Part shown: positions 41,001 to 48,619 of the stretch, in pieces
How the letters are laid out: each line of letters starts with the position of its first letter
How positions within the stretch are numbered: position 1 is the stretch's first letter
Assembly (NCBI GenBank): GCA_036245805.1
Contig: BTRK01000003.1
Span: 21,727,292 to 21,791,291, forward strand
DNA length: 64,000 bases
Direction: 5' to 3'
Source of the DNA: Pristionchus mayeri
Taxonomy: Eukaryota > Nematoda > Chromadorea > Rhabditida > Neodiplogasteridae
The notes under the pieces: generated by a model
What the model was told of the DNA's origin: nothing
What the model saw: the letters and a program-made list of their open reading frames with translations, nothing else
Databases searched by the model: none
Made by a program: the position numbers and the translations under genes

Positions 41001-42881
41001 AGATGAGTGAGGGATAGGGGAAGAGGAAGGGAGAGGCGAGAGAGTACGCTGGGGTGAAGAGAGCGCAGAGAAAGAGAGGGAAGGATTGGACTGAGAGACC
41101 CCTAGAGGAACGACCTAGCTGACTTTGAGTGTGTGGCCTATGTTGTGAGAGGGGAAACGACAGTAACGGTAGACGAGGAGGAATCGTCGAGCGAAGGGGG
41201 AGGAGAGAGGATGTGGGAGGCTTTGGGAGCGGGCTCACCAGGCACTCCACCAGACGACGGACGAGCACGTCGACGGAACTGAGAACCAGGGACTGACACA
41301 GAGGCACTTCCACGACCACGACCACCACGATGACTCGATCTACCACGAGAACGAGAAGAAGCCTGACTTCTATCTGAGAACAGGGGATTGAAAGGGAAGG
41401 AGTGGGGAAGGTGGGAGAGAGACGAGAAAAGGGACGGTGCACTCTCTCTGGCTGAGGTAGCTCTCTTCTCGATCTCATCCTTCATACCTTGAGGGAGATC
41501 CCTGCACTCTCGCAGCTGAACGATTTCCAGATTCCTCACCACGAATCTGATCTGACCAGATTCCACATTTTTCTCGTACGCCTCTCTTTTCAGCTTTCGC
41601 TCAAGAGAGAGCTGGTCCATCGTGTAGTCCGGGCGTATGTAAGCACGAGTGGATCCAGTGAGACGACCGCATTTAATACGGATCGCCTCAGTCAGGAACA
41701 GCGTGCGAGAGGCGGCACTATCCAGCTGGATCTTGATGATCCCTGGATAGTACTATTCTCTCTTCTTACCTGAGGGTGGCGGAAGAAGGATACCTGATCC
41801 TGGTCGAGTATCTTGTTCAGCTGGGGATTGTTGATCTCTCGAAAGATCCTCAGCAGGAGCTCTTTGTCCTTACTTACCGTATCCTCTTCGTTCTCTCCCT
41901 CGGGGACGTTCACAAGAACCGCCCGAGTGGCCTTGCCGTCCAGCGTGTCCTTCTGAGAGAGGACAGAGGCCATGGCAGCCTTGAGATCGAGAGAGGAAGA
42001 AGTCGCGGGGGGCGACTTGACGAGGTGACCGACAAGGAAACGAACAAGTTCGGTCAGGTTATCGATCGACTTCTGCTGTTGCGTGAACAGCGTGCGCAGT
42101 TCGGGATCGATGGCCATCGCGAGAGAGTCAGACAGAAGGAGAGACAGACAGACGAGACAGACAAGAATAGGAGAGAGAAGAGGGAAGGTGAGAGAGTGTG
42201 GGAAGGGAAGAGAGTGCGAGAGAAAGAGAGAGAGACAAGGGGTCAGGAAGGGAGGAGACGAGACGCGTATGCGGGCGCGAAGCCTATCGCTGCCCTATTC
42301 CCGGTCGGGATCCCTCACTTCCTCGCTGATCGCAAGTGCAGCACTGTCGGCGTCTGTGCCTGGGGCAATGACACAGGACCGAACAGTGAGGCCGTCCAAA
42401 CTCAGAAGAGTATGGTAGCCGCGCTAACAGCTTGGAAAAACTCGTTAAAGTTACCGGACGAGGACGAAACCCTGATCTGACCCTGATCTCGTCGCGTGTA
42501 CGAGAGAGTATGCAAAAGTGAGAGAGCGCGGGATTACGCTGATCATTTCCGGCTTTCCCTTGAGGCTATTATTGATTTTTAGCATTTTTGTATATTCATT
42601 CTCAACTAATTCAGCGATCGGCTATTTGATGGAGGACAAAAAATAGGGGGTCAATTTCGTCCTCGTCCGGTAACTTTAATAAACAGTCTATAAGAACACA
42701 CGAGAGACCGAGAGGCCGCGACCTCTCTCGGCCAAGGAAGGGAGGGACTGTGAGGAAGGGAGGGACTATAATTGCAGGTCCCCAGCCACAGCAGCTGCTG
42801 ATGCTGCAGCAGAGTGGAATGGCCGGACTGTGGCGATATCCCGGAGTATTCCTCAATCCTGTGAGTATTAAATGCCATTAA
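20057..42881 (+). CDS. NF1: Neurofibromin (NF1), Ras GTPase-activating protein
   Basis: 63 exons, 7290 nt, about 2429 residues (human 2818): 20057-20161, 20285-20431, 20578-20658, 20715-20808, 20952-21043, 21522-21626, 21748-21886, 22024-22121, 22239-22313, 22374-22472, 22520-22606, 22768-22851, 22897-22989, 23095-23241, 23496-23660, 23815-23916, 24016-24095, 24241-24339, 26698-26782, 26996-27123, 27190-27270, 27503-27632, 27791-27906, 27948-28041, 28407-28510, 28588-28702, 28749-28898, 28958-29046, 29089-29157, 29200-29312, 29375-29450, 29581-29728, 29825-29976, 30059-30149, 30312-30434, 31383-31485, 31576-31756, 31911-32031, 32124-32329, 32412-32628, 32675-32815, 32907-33002, 33091-33242, 33374-33509, 33627-33791, 33955-34109, 34165-34257, 34377-34474, 34540-34680, 34799-34937, 34997-35117, 35195-35295, 35343-35421, 35750-35881, 35994-36083, 36302-36427, 36485-36594, 36694-36775, 36825-36940, 37105-37228, 37316-37407, 37843-37955, 42778-42881. 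Neurofibromin is a large cytosolic and membrane-associated scaffold that speeds GTP hydrolysis by Ras. Conserved blocks run the full length: MTAGRIALQKSVNRVL and EAWHETFRIWE, the RasGAP domain with TLFRG (finger Arg about 1170) and FLRFFNPAIVSP, a diverged Sec14/PH-like region, and LRSAAYNLLCAL-like and NFNFALVGHLLKG-like HEAT segments. The intron after exon 4 uses a GC donor (20809). The last exon reads to TAA 42879-42881, but a GTGAGT at 42861 could splice to a further exon. Confidence 0.93.
24354..26573. mobile_element. Foldback DNA element with a LINE nested in its left arm
   Basis: The element is bounded by a 7-bp direct repeat AAAAACT (24347-24353 and 26574-26580). Its outer ends are inverted repeats of about 165 bp containing GGGGTGACAAAAGC and GTATGTGCTCCCCTACATTT. 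The inverted symmetry continues inside, from about 26212-26275 against 26350-26410 (GGTCCAAAATT and its complement), so the original element was a long palindrome. The left arm is interrupted at about 24516 by a reverse-transcriptase unit and resumes at about 26205. It fills most of an NF1 intron, starting 14 bp after exon 18. Confidence 0.8.
24522..26205 (+). mobile_element. 5'-truncated CR1/Jockey-like LINE
   Basis: Open frame 24522-26084 (TAG) encodes a non-LTR reverse transcriptase: LNYRPISITSFFCRVFER, then YFDFAKAFDRVSH, SGVPQGSVLGPLLF and the catalytic MYADDIKIY. A C-terminal region with YIRPILESASSVFNPY, typical of nematode CR1-like elements, follows. No endonuclease domain is present, so the copy is 5'-truncated. 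A (TA)n tract at about 26187-26203 is the probable tail. The reading frame is uninterrupted for more than 500 codons, so insertion was recent. Confidence 0.85.
28071..28287 (+). mobile_element. TTAA-flanked MITE, copy A (GGACGAGG subtype)
   Basis: 217 bp, flanked by TTAA at 28067-28070 and 28288-28291. The terminal repeats are AGTTACCGGACGAGGACG and its inverted counterpart. The interior contains TACGAGAGAGTATGCAAAAG, shared with the other copies. It lies in an NF1 intron. Confidence 0.85.
29825..31756 (+). other. NF1: RasGAP (GRD) core of NF1
   Basis: Exons 29825-29976 to 31576-31756 encode the catalytic core. ATLFRGSSFAAKLLS matches the human segment around the arginine finger, so the Arg that completes the Ras active site is kept. 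ILFLRFFNPAIVSPF matches the FLR motif that steadies the finger loop, and ARGLTLISKILQSTAN follows as in human. GAP activity on Ras is therefore expected. A 714-bp foldback element lies in the intron between 30434 and 31383. Confidence 0.9.
30461..31174. mobile_element. 714-bp foldback element in the NF1 GRD intron
   Basis: Two long inverted arms meet near 30818. The ends begin TACAGTCCAGTTGGTTTCCC, and the arms share many long blocks such as CACTTCCCGGTGCTATCAGG (30690-30709) with its inverted copy near 30930-30950. The arms are about 330 bp each with high identity. No open frame of note. It interrupts the intron between two RasGAP exons. Confidence 0.85.
35449..35665 (-). mobile_element. TTAA-flanked MITE, copy C (CAACAAGG subtype)
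   Basis: 217 bp between TTAA at 35445-35448 and 35666-35669. The ends are AGTTACCCAACAAGGACGAA and its inverted counterpart. It is inverted relative to copies A and B and lies in an NF1 intron. Confidence 0.85.
37451..37773. mobile_element. 323-bp hairpin element in an NF1 intron
   Basis: Perfect 33-bp terminal inverted repeats starting CTCTGTGATTGCAAAGTAAT, with further internal inverted symmetry (AAGTTGCC and CTTGCTGGCAACT motifs). Non-coding and MITE-like. Confidence 0.8.
38161..39912 (-). pseudogene. LINE reverse transcriptase, frameshifted
   Basis: Three overlapping or adjacent frames (39912-39550, 39416-38517, 38700-38161) together cover the reverse transcriptase and the C-terminal region (YVRPILEYCSELWSP). 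The catalytic box reads SADD where YADD or FADD is usual; the two Asp are kept. The frame breaks show decay. Confidence 0.8.
40122..40919 (-). pseudogene. LINE apurinic/apyrimidinic endonuclease domain
   Basis: 265 codons open. Starts with INCRSVLSK, followed by the catalytic Glu in NLTETW, the GGGVAILI strand, YRSPSC, VGDFKCKEVDW and LDHSII, the standard order of LINE endonuclease motifs. It nicks target DNA in the intact element. It is cut off from the reverse transcriptase by a frame break near 40100. Confidence 0.85.
41138..42117 (-). pseudogene. LINE ORF1, frameshifted
   Basis: The N-terminal frame starts at 42117 (MAIDPELRTLF) and holds a coiled coil and an RNA-binding-like segment; it breaks near 41760 and continues in another frame with SLERKLKREAYEKN and a basic Ser/Arg-rich tail. 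The order matches CR1-type ORF1 proteins. Confidence 0.6.
42449..42675 (+). mobile_element. TTAA-flanked MITE, copy B (GGACGAGG subtype)
   Basis: 227 bp with TTAA at 42445-42448 and 42676-42679. Same orientation as copy A and nearly the same sequence, with about 10 extra bases in the interior (TTGAGGCTATTATTG region). It lies just beyond the 5' end of the LINE and before the last NF1 exon. Confidence 0.85.
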
Positions 42882-43516
42882 AAAATGTTAATTAAATAAG
42901 TGTTAAATAATAGTAAAAATAAGCTAATTAGTTATGGGTGTACGGTATTGTCGATTGGAAAGTGATGTTTTCAGAGAGCCTCTCTTCAAGCGATCAACAG
43001 TAATCTGTGCTCGTGTCTAGAGTGCATTCTAGCTTCCTTGTAGTTTCTCATTTTATGACGTTGATAGTTTGAGAAGTAGTTTGGATCCAGATGTACCAGT
43101 TTTCATACGTTGATTGTAAATATTACTGTATTAATCCCGTTTGCAGTGAGATTTTCTTACACTTCGTTCATTGAGAATAGTTTAGTAAGAAGTGCGTAGT
43201 TTATCTATAATATATCGGTTGTATTATCGATTGATCCCAGTGAATCGGTTGATTGGTTTTTATCTGATCTCACCCCCATCCTTCATTCTTGTCATATCGA
43301 TCCACGCATTATTGACATAGAAGAGCCAGCTTTACCCTTTCCCATCTCACTCCCGATGACTAACCCGAGTTGATCTCGTTTAGTAACCCATTTGTAACAC
43401 TGTCGCCATAAATATTCATATATCGTCTTTGTTCTTCAGCATTACTATCCGTCAGCAACGGTTGAAATATCTCAACATGCACAGATTTGGATGGCTATAA
43501 ATTTGATATTTTGCAG
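42882..43516. other. NF1 3' region and Pelota promoter
   Basis: AT-rich. A possible short extra NF1 exon after the acceptor at about 43320 (reading KSQLYPFPSHSR then stop) cannot be excluded. A TTTTGCAG acceptor ends at 43516, directly before the Pelota ATG. Confidence 0.4.
43509..43516 (+). promoter_or_regulatory. pelo-1: Candidate SL trans-splice acceptor of Pelota
   Basis: TTTTGCAG immediately precedes the ATG at 43517, leaving no 5' UTR on the genome and arguing for a spliced leader. Confidence 0.5.
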
Positions 43517-46337
43517 ATGAAACAGTTTAAAAGAGGTATAGAGAGAGGCGGACCAGGGTGAGTTAATCTTTGATCTCTCTGTATTTGAGTGTGAGAGATT
43601 AATGATGTTCCTTTGAGATACGTGGGTCTGATAGCAGAAGAGGCGGAAGACATGTGGCACATCTACAATCTGATTAGGGTGGGGGACACCGTCAAGTGCT
43701 CCACTATCAGGAAGGTACGCCAACAGTTTCTTTTGGTTTTTCAGTGGAACTAAAACTTTCTTCGCTAAATTCCACATATTTTTAGCATAGTGATTCAATT
43801 TTATAAGTACTGTAAGAACAGAAAGCGTAGTCCGTGGTGTGGTGACGAGGTTTAGTACATTTATCTCTAAATATAAGCGGAACGCGGAGGAGAAAACGTT
43901 CCGCGTATATTTAGAGACAAATGTACTAAACCTCGCCACCCCACCACAGACTACGCTTTCTGTTCTCACAGTAGTTCAATTCGATAGGTAAAAGTTCAGA
44001 ACTTGAGAAATTTCGCTGTCTGCTACAACGTTTACATAAATAGTGAGAAGGGTATCCCCATGTAATTTTTTTTTCAAAGACCCCTCATCGTGCAGGTGAC
44101 TTCTGAGTCATCAACGGGCACGACTTCCTCTCAACGAGTGCACACCACACTCACCATACAGGTCGAGGCCATCGACTTTGACCCTGGAGCATGCGCACTC
44201 CATCTGAAGGTAAGCCAATTATTGGTGACAGCTGTATTTATTAAATTCAAAAGACACTAAAATTGTATTGAAAAAAATTCGTTTTATGATAAACGAGCAT
44301 TGTATTTATTGGCTGTGATCAGCCTGCTGAATTGAGAATGGCAGATTCCATTCAATACCGGAGAGTCTCACCAACTCATGGAATTCACAATCACTTGTGA
44401 AATGTATGGTTGCGCCACAAGCGTAAATAAATTAGTATAATTATGAGCATGCTTACGGTAACTCTTCGTAGGGTCGTAACATAGAGGAGAACGAATTGGT
44501 GAAGAAGGGCGCCTACCACACACTCGATCTCGAGCCCAATCGGAAGTTCACCCTCGAGAAACTGGAATGGGACTCCATCGATCTTGGTACGAGAATCATT
44601 CATAATTTGTTACCTTTATTTTACTATGATTAGAGTTTTACACGTGTTTTTTTTTCTACAAGTCGGTACGTTTCAATGTCTCTCTTGAAGAATGAAGTGA
44701 GATATAAGAGTGCCTAATGTCTTTCTCTCCTTCAGAACGACTGGACATGGCCCTCGACCCTGCGACGCAAGCAGACGTCGCTGCAGTTGTGCTGCACGAA
44801 GGACTCGCTCACGTCTGCCTCCTCACTCCCGCCATGACACTCGTGAGGGCCAAGATTGATGTGCAGGTACGGAGAGGATAAGGTAGGAATACCGTAGACA
44901 AAGATCTACTGAAGAAGACGGGATTCGCACCCTCCATTCATTTTTTAGCTCTTGGACATGGATGATTTTGGAAAATTTTCTTGGTGCGATATTTAATTTT
45001 TATAAAAAGATTGTACATGCCAGAATCAATAATAAGAATTCAATAGACGTCATTCAGATTCCCCGTAAGCGGAAAGGTTTCTCCTCTCAACACGACAAAG
45101 GAATCGAGAAATTCCTCGACCAAGTGAGCGCCGCCATGCTCAGGCACATCAATCTCAATGTGAGTACTGTAGACATGTGTAGAGATTACGGTACCACAGA
45201 ACCACAGATTACGGTGTTTCTTGGCAGGTTATAAAGTGCGTGTTGATAGCATCTCGAGGATTCCTCAAGGACCAGCTATTCGCCCACTTTCTGGAGTACG
45301 CTGATAAGGAGGGCAAGAAACTCACTGGAGATCAGGTACGGACATTGATTAGGGAGATACGATAGATCTCTGACTACGGTAGGGAATATCGATCATTTCT
45401 GCAGAAGGGAAAGTTCTTACTGACGCATTCGTCGAGCGGATGGAAACACGCGTTGAAGGAAGTGCTGGAAGACCCGAATGTGGCTGCGAGACTGGCTGAT
45501 ACAAAGGTATGAAGGGAGAGAAAGGGGGAGGAAGATGTAGGGTAGGTCAAAATGGGCCATTGCAGGCACAAGGAGAGGTGAAGGCACTCAATCAATTCTA
45601 TGAGTTGATGGCCACTGATCCGGATCGGGCCTACTACGGATACAACCATGTTGAGAGGGCCAACAAGGACAAGGTACTCTCTCTCACCATCCGTGCCCTT
45701 TCGGAACTTTCGTTTTTTTTCTGGAAATGGCACGGTCTGAGAGAAAGTGAAAGGAACTAAAGTCGTGTCGCCCCTTCTGAATGGGTCCTTCTGACTTTCT
45801 CTGGTAGTAAATTACTAGAAGTAATGCCTTCCTCTGCAGGCGATTGAGATTCTGCTGCTCTCCGATTCGCTCTTCCGATCGAATTCGATCGAGACGAGGA
45901 AGAAGTACGTGAGACTAGTGGAGAGTGTCAGAGATGAGGTGAGCATTGTGGAGGCTACCCTTTTAGCACCCCTCGATTTGTATCTCTACAGGGAACAAAA
46001 AATAGTGTTTCAAATCCTTGGATGGCTTTTTAAAAAGTTCTAAAATGGTGCACCCCTCGAGTACGGTAACTGTTCTATTAATATTGATTGATGTTCCAGA
46101 ACGGAGTGGTGCTCATCTTCTCATCAATGCATGTATCGGGAGAGAGGCTCACACAGCTCACTGGTTAGTAATGCACTCTTCCCTTTTCTCCTTTCCTCTC
46201 TTCTTCTCCCCATTTGTTTCCATGGCAAATCGATTCCTCTTCCCTACCGTACTCTTTGAGGTTGTGCCGCCATCTTACGATATCCGATGCCTGAGATCGA
46301 CGAGATTTCTTTAGAGGACGAAGAGGCTCGACCCTAG
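43517..46337 (+). CDS. pelo-1: Pelota (Dom34), ribosome rescue factor
   Basis: Twelve exons: 43517-43557, 43618-43714, 44096-44209, 44472-44586, 44736-44866, 45058-45159, 45228-45335, 45405-45506, 45566-45673, 45840-45938, 46100-46163, 46261-46337; 385 residues, the same length as human PELO. Pelota with HBS1 splits ribosomes stalled on broken or non-stop mRNA (no-go and non-stop decay). Conserved segments run throughout: [15 protein letters not shown] and STIRK in the Sm-fold N-domain, [47 protein letters not shown] in the central eRF1-like domain, [23 protein letters not shown], and a C-terminus [14 protein letters not shown] with an acidic tail. As in all Pelota proteins there is no GGQ motif. 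The second intron contains a 166-bp hairpin. Confidence 0.97.
43808..43973. repeat. 166-bp near-perfect palindrome in a Pelota intron
   Basis: Starts TACTGTAAGAACAGAAAGCG and ends with its inverted counterpart CGCTTTCTGTTCTCACAGTA. Arms of about 75 bp around a centre near 43890. MITE-like hairpin, non-coding. Confidence 0.85.
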
Positions 46338-46764
46338 ATGCACTTTGATCTATTATTTTCTCGTTAATTCGGTTCTAATTATAGGGTATTCTTTTCTCGA
46401 TCTACCCCGTTGCAGTACCTCCTTTCTTATAGGGAATAATAATTGGTAAATGGACGAAAGGTATCTAGTTCCGGCTAGTCTCTCCCCTCTGAGTCACCAT
46501 TGTTTGCTTCGTTTCGTCTCTTTCACTCGCTCAATGCTTATCTTTCTCCCCTTTTTGCGTGTGATGCACATCCAATTCAGAGCATATACAGAATAAATCG
46601 ATATTCATTTATTAACATTTCTTCTGGTAGGGACAGGGAAGGGGAGGAAATGACATAACAGTTAATGTCCAGATAGACGGTCTTTGTAAATTCTTATGTG
46701 GCGTGTAAAACTCGCTAACCCATAGTTGAATAAGAGGAAAGATAGGTACAACACAAAAACTACT
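46338..46764. other. Convergent 3' region between Pelota and xbp-1
   Basis: Contains 3' UTRs of both genes. AATAAA-like sequence (AGAATAAATC) occurs near 46591. No other gene signal. Confidence 0.45.
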
Positions 46765-48074
46765 CTACTGAGCGTAAGACTCATAGACGGGAGGATGGGG
46801 TCTCACTAGGAGAGAATGGTCGAGGAGGGGATCGAATGTCGACTGGGTGAAAGAGTCGTATTGATCGAATGACGAGTTGGAGTGGGGATTACTGTAGATG
46901 TAGGAGTCCTGCTCGGAAAGGAGAGGAGACCACTCCATTGCGGGATCGTAGTCGATCAAGGGGGACGACGAGGGATGGGACGGCGTCTCTTGGAGATGAG
47001 TCGATAGAGGGTCGAAGCCAGTCTCTGTCTTCTCTCCCTCGATACAACCTTCGTAGAGAGAGGCGCACATTTGGTCGACGTCGACGTCTCCGAGGTCTTC
47101 CAGAAGGCAGTTGACGTCGAGGGAAGAGAGCAGAGGAGCAGCATCATAATAGGGAGCAGGTCCAGTCTCTTCGTACCCACTTCCATTCCCGCCTTCGTCG
47201 AGTCCGTAGTCACAGCCTGAGCCCTCTGCTGGAGTTCATTAATGGATGCGGCTGATCCAAGGGGGGTGGCTACGGTCTCGATGGGGTGGGAGAGGGAGGG
47301 GAAGGAGGAGACAGAGGGATGCATCCCTTCTCTTCTCGCTGCTGCTTCTTCTTCCAATCTGCTCAGTCTCTCCATCAGATTTGCGTTCTCTTCTCTCAGT
47401 CTTCTGTTCTCATCTAGCAGATCCTTCACTGCGTCTTCCAATCCACAAGTTCGCTCCTTCTTACGATCACGGGCAGTCTGAGCTGCCACGCGGTTCTGCA
47501 AACAAAGTCAATTGGAGATTGAAATGACTACCGTACACTGGGAATGCATCAAAAGTGCGCCCTCTGGCTGTCAGTCAACACAAAGGGCAAGGGGTTCTCG
47601 CGACCTACTCTCACTCTACCATTGCACACTCTATTCACGTGATCCACTCCTGGGAAGGAGAGGAGGGGGAGGGGAGGGGAAGGGAGGGGAGAGGGAGGGG
47701 CAATCGATAATAGTACAGTACCTTCATCTTCCTTCTGGCCATCTTCTCGTCGGCAGTGAGTGCAGTGAGTCGTTCCCTCTTCCTTGTCTTAGTGATGGGA
47801 GTGGGATTGATCAACTCGAGAGGATCGATGCGGCGTGGAGGAGGAGGAGGAGATTGCTCCATCTCTATCTACAACCAATCAATATAGGATAAGTCAAACA
47901 AGATTCTGGGATGAAGTCAATAGAGTAGATCAAGCTATTGCTTACCTTGACTTGTTTGGGATGGGGGTAGGAGGTGGAAGGGAGGTTTGCCCGACTCGTA
48001 GATGGGATGGGCACCTTTCGATGAGGAGGCATCACAGTGCCAGCAGGCAGGAGTACAATCCGTGTAGGAGCCAT
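46765..48074 (-). CDS. xbp-1: XBP-1, bZIP factor of the unfolded protein response
   Basis: Minus-strand exons 47946-48074, 47722-47868 and 46765-47495. The bZIP spans residues about 76-140: RRKMK then NRVAAQTARDRKKER (basic region) and a leucine zipper (LEDAVKDLLDENRRLREEN). Without further processing the frame ends at 46956 (XBP-1u, 271 residues). Removal of 23 nt (47229-47251) moves the ribosome into a second frame that stays open to TGA at 46765, giving XBP-1s of about 327 residues with an acidic Ser/Asp/Pro-rich activation tail (SSLDVNCLLEDLGDVDVDQM). XBP-1s activates ER-stress genes in the nucleus after IRE1 splices the mRNA. The N-terminal exon (MAPTRIVLLPAG) resembles the C. elegans start. 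Pelota is the convergent neighbour. Confidence 0.95.
47229..47251 (-). promoter_or_regulatory. xbp-1: IRE1-type 23-nt unconventional intron of xbp-1
   Basis: On the sense strand the 5' cut falls in the loop CAG|CCGC, closed by a TGGAT/ATCCA stem, and the 3' cut in the loop CAG|CAGA, closed by CTC/GGG plus an outer GA/UC pair. Both loops fit the CNG|CNGN consensus cleaved by IRE1. The distance between cuts is 23 nt, the same as in C. elegans (26 in mammals). Splicing joins TCA-G to CA-GAG and opens the long second frame. Confidence 0.9.
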
Positions 48075-48619
48075 TAGACGGATGGGGGCTGGGGGGACTG
48101 GCCCCTAGTTGAGAATGAGAGAGAAGACTGTCTCCTGCAATGGGGAGAGACACTATGACACGTCAGCATAGAGGGGCTAGTCTCTCCCCCCTCTTCTCTC
48201 TCCCCACCAGGGGGCGGAGTCGCGAGAAGGGGGGGAGAAGGGGAAAACATCAATAGAAAAGAATTACGAAACGATTACGAAATGAAGAGCGATATTGAAA
48301 AGCAGAGCAACTTCCCCTTCCGCAGCATTCGAAACAAGATTTGCAAATTAGATTTATCCCACCAATACAGTTATGCAAATTAAACAATTAAGTGAGTCTC
48401 TATTCGATCACTATGTTCATAATAATATAAATACTCTGCATAAACTTGCTAACGGAGTGAATTGAAGTATAAAGCACGAGCGAGAAAATGCACACGAATA
48501 GGGGAAATCGTCACAACGATCGAAGTGAAATTCACCAGAGAAAGAGGGGAGGAGCTGTAGAAAGAGTGGGGAATGGAGGGAAACAAATGACGAATGAATG
48601 AGATGTACATTCCAAGGGG
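48075..48619. other. xbp-1: Region between xbp-1 start and the DnaJ gene 3' end
   Basis: Likely xbp-1 promoter and 5' UTR, with CTCTCCC and GGGGAGA tracts at 48180-48245, then AT-rich 3' flank of the DnaJ gene. No further coding exon found. Confidence 0.4.

Larger units (their letters stand above)
38017..42440 (-). mobile_element. Near full-length CR1-like LINE, antisense in the last NF1 intron
   Basis: The element runs opposite to NF1. Reading the minus strand: ORF1 at about 42117-41138 in two frames, with the CR1 ORF1-like SLERKLKREAYEKN; an apurinic endonuclease at 40919-40122 with NLTETW, VGDFK and LDHSIIHFS; and a reverse transcriptase spread over 39912-38161 with VAFIDFSRAFDSI, SGVPQGSVLGPLLF and an ADD box (LSADDVKL). 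A (TAA)n tract at 38017-38040 is the 3' tail. Several frameshifts separate the pieces, so it is probably inactive. Confidence 0.85.

Noticed and set aside
41776..42480. 234-codon plus-strand open frame, and 42083-42418
   Set aside because: Antisense of LINE ORF1 and its 5' region; basic low-complexity translation.
43320..43372. Additional terminal NF1 exon
   Set aside because: Gives only about 12 residues unlike the NF1 C-terminus; kept only as a possibility.
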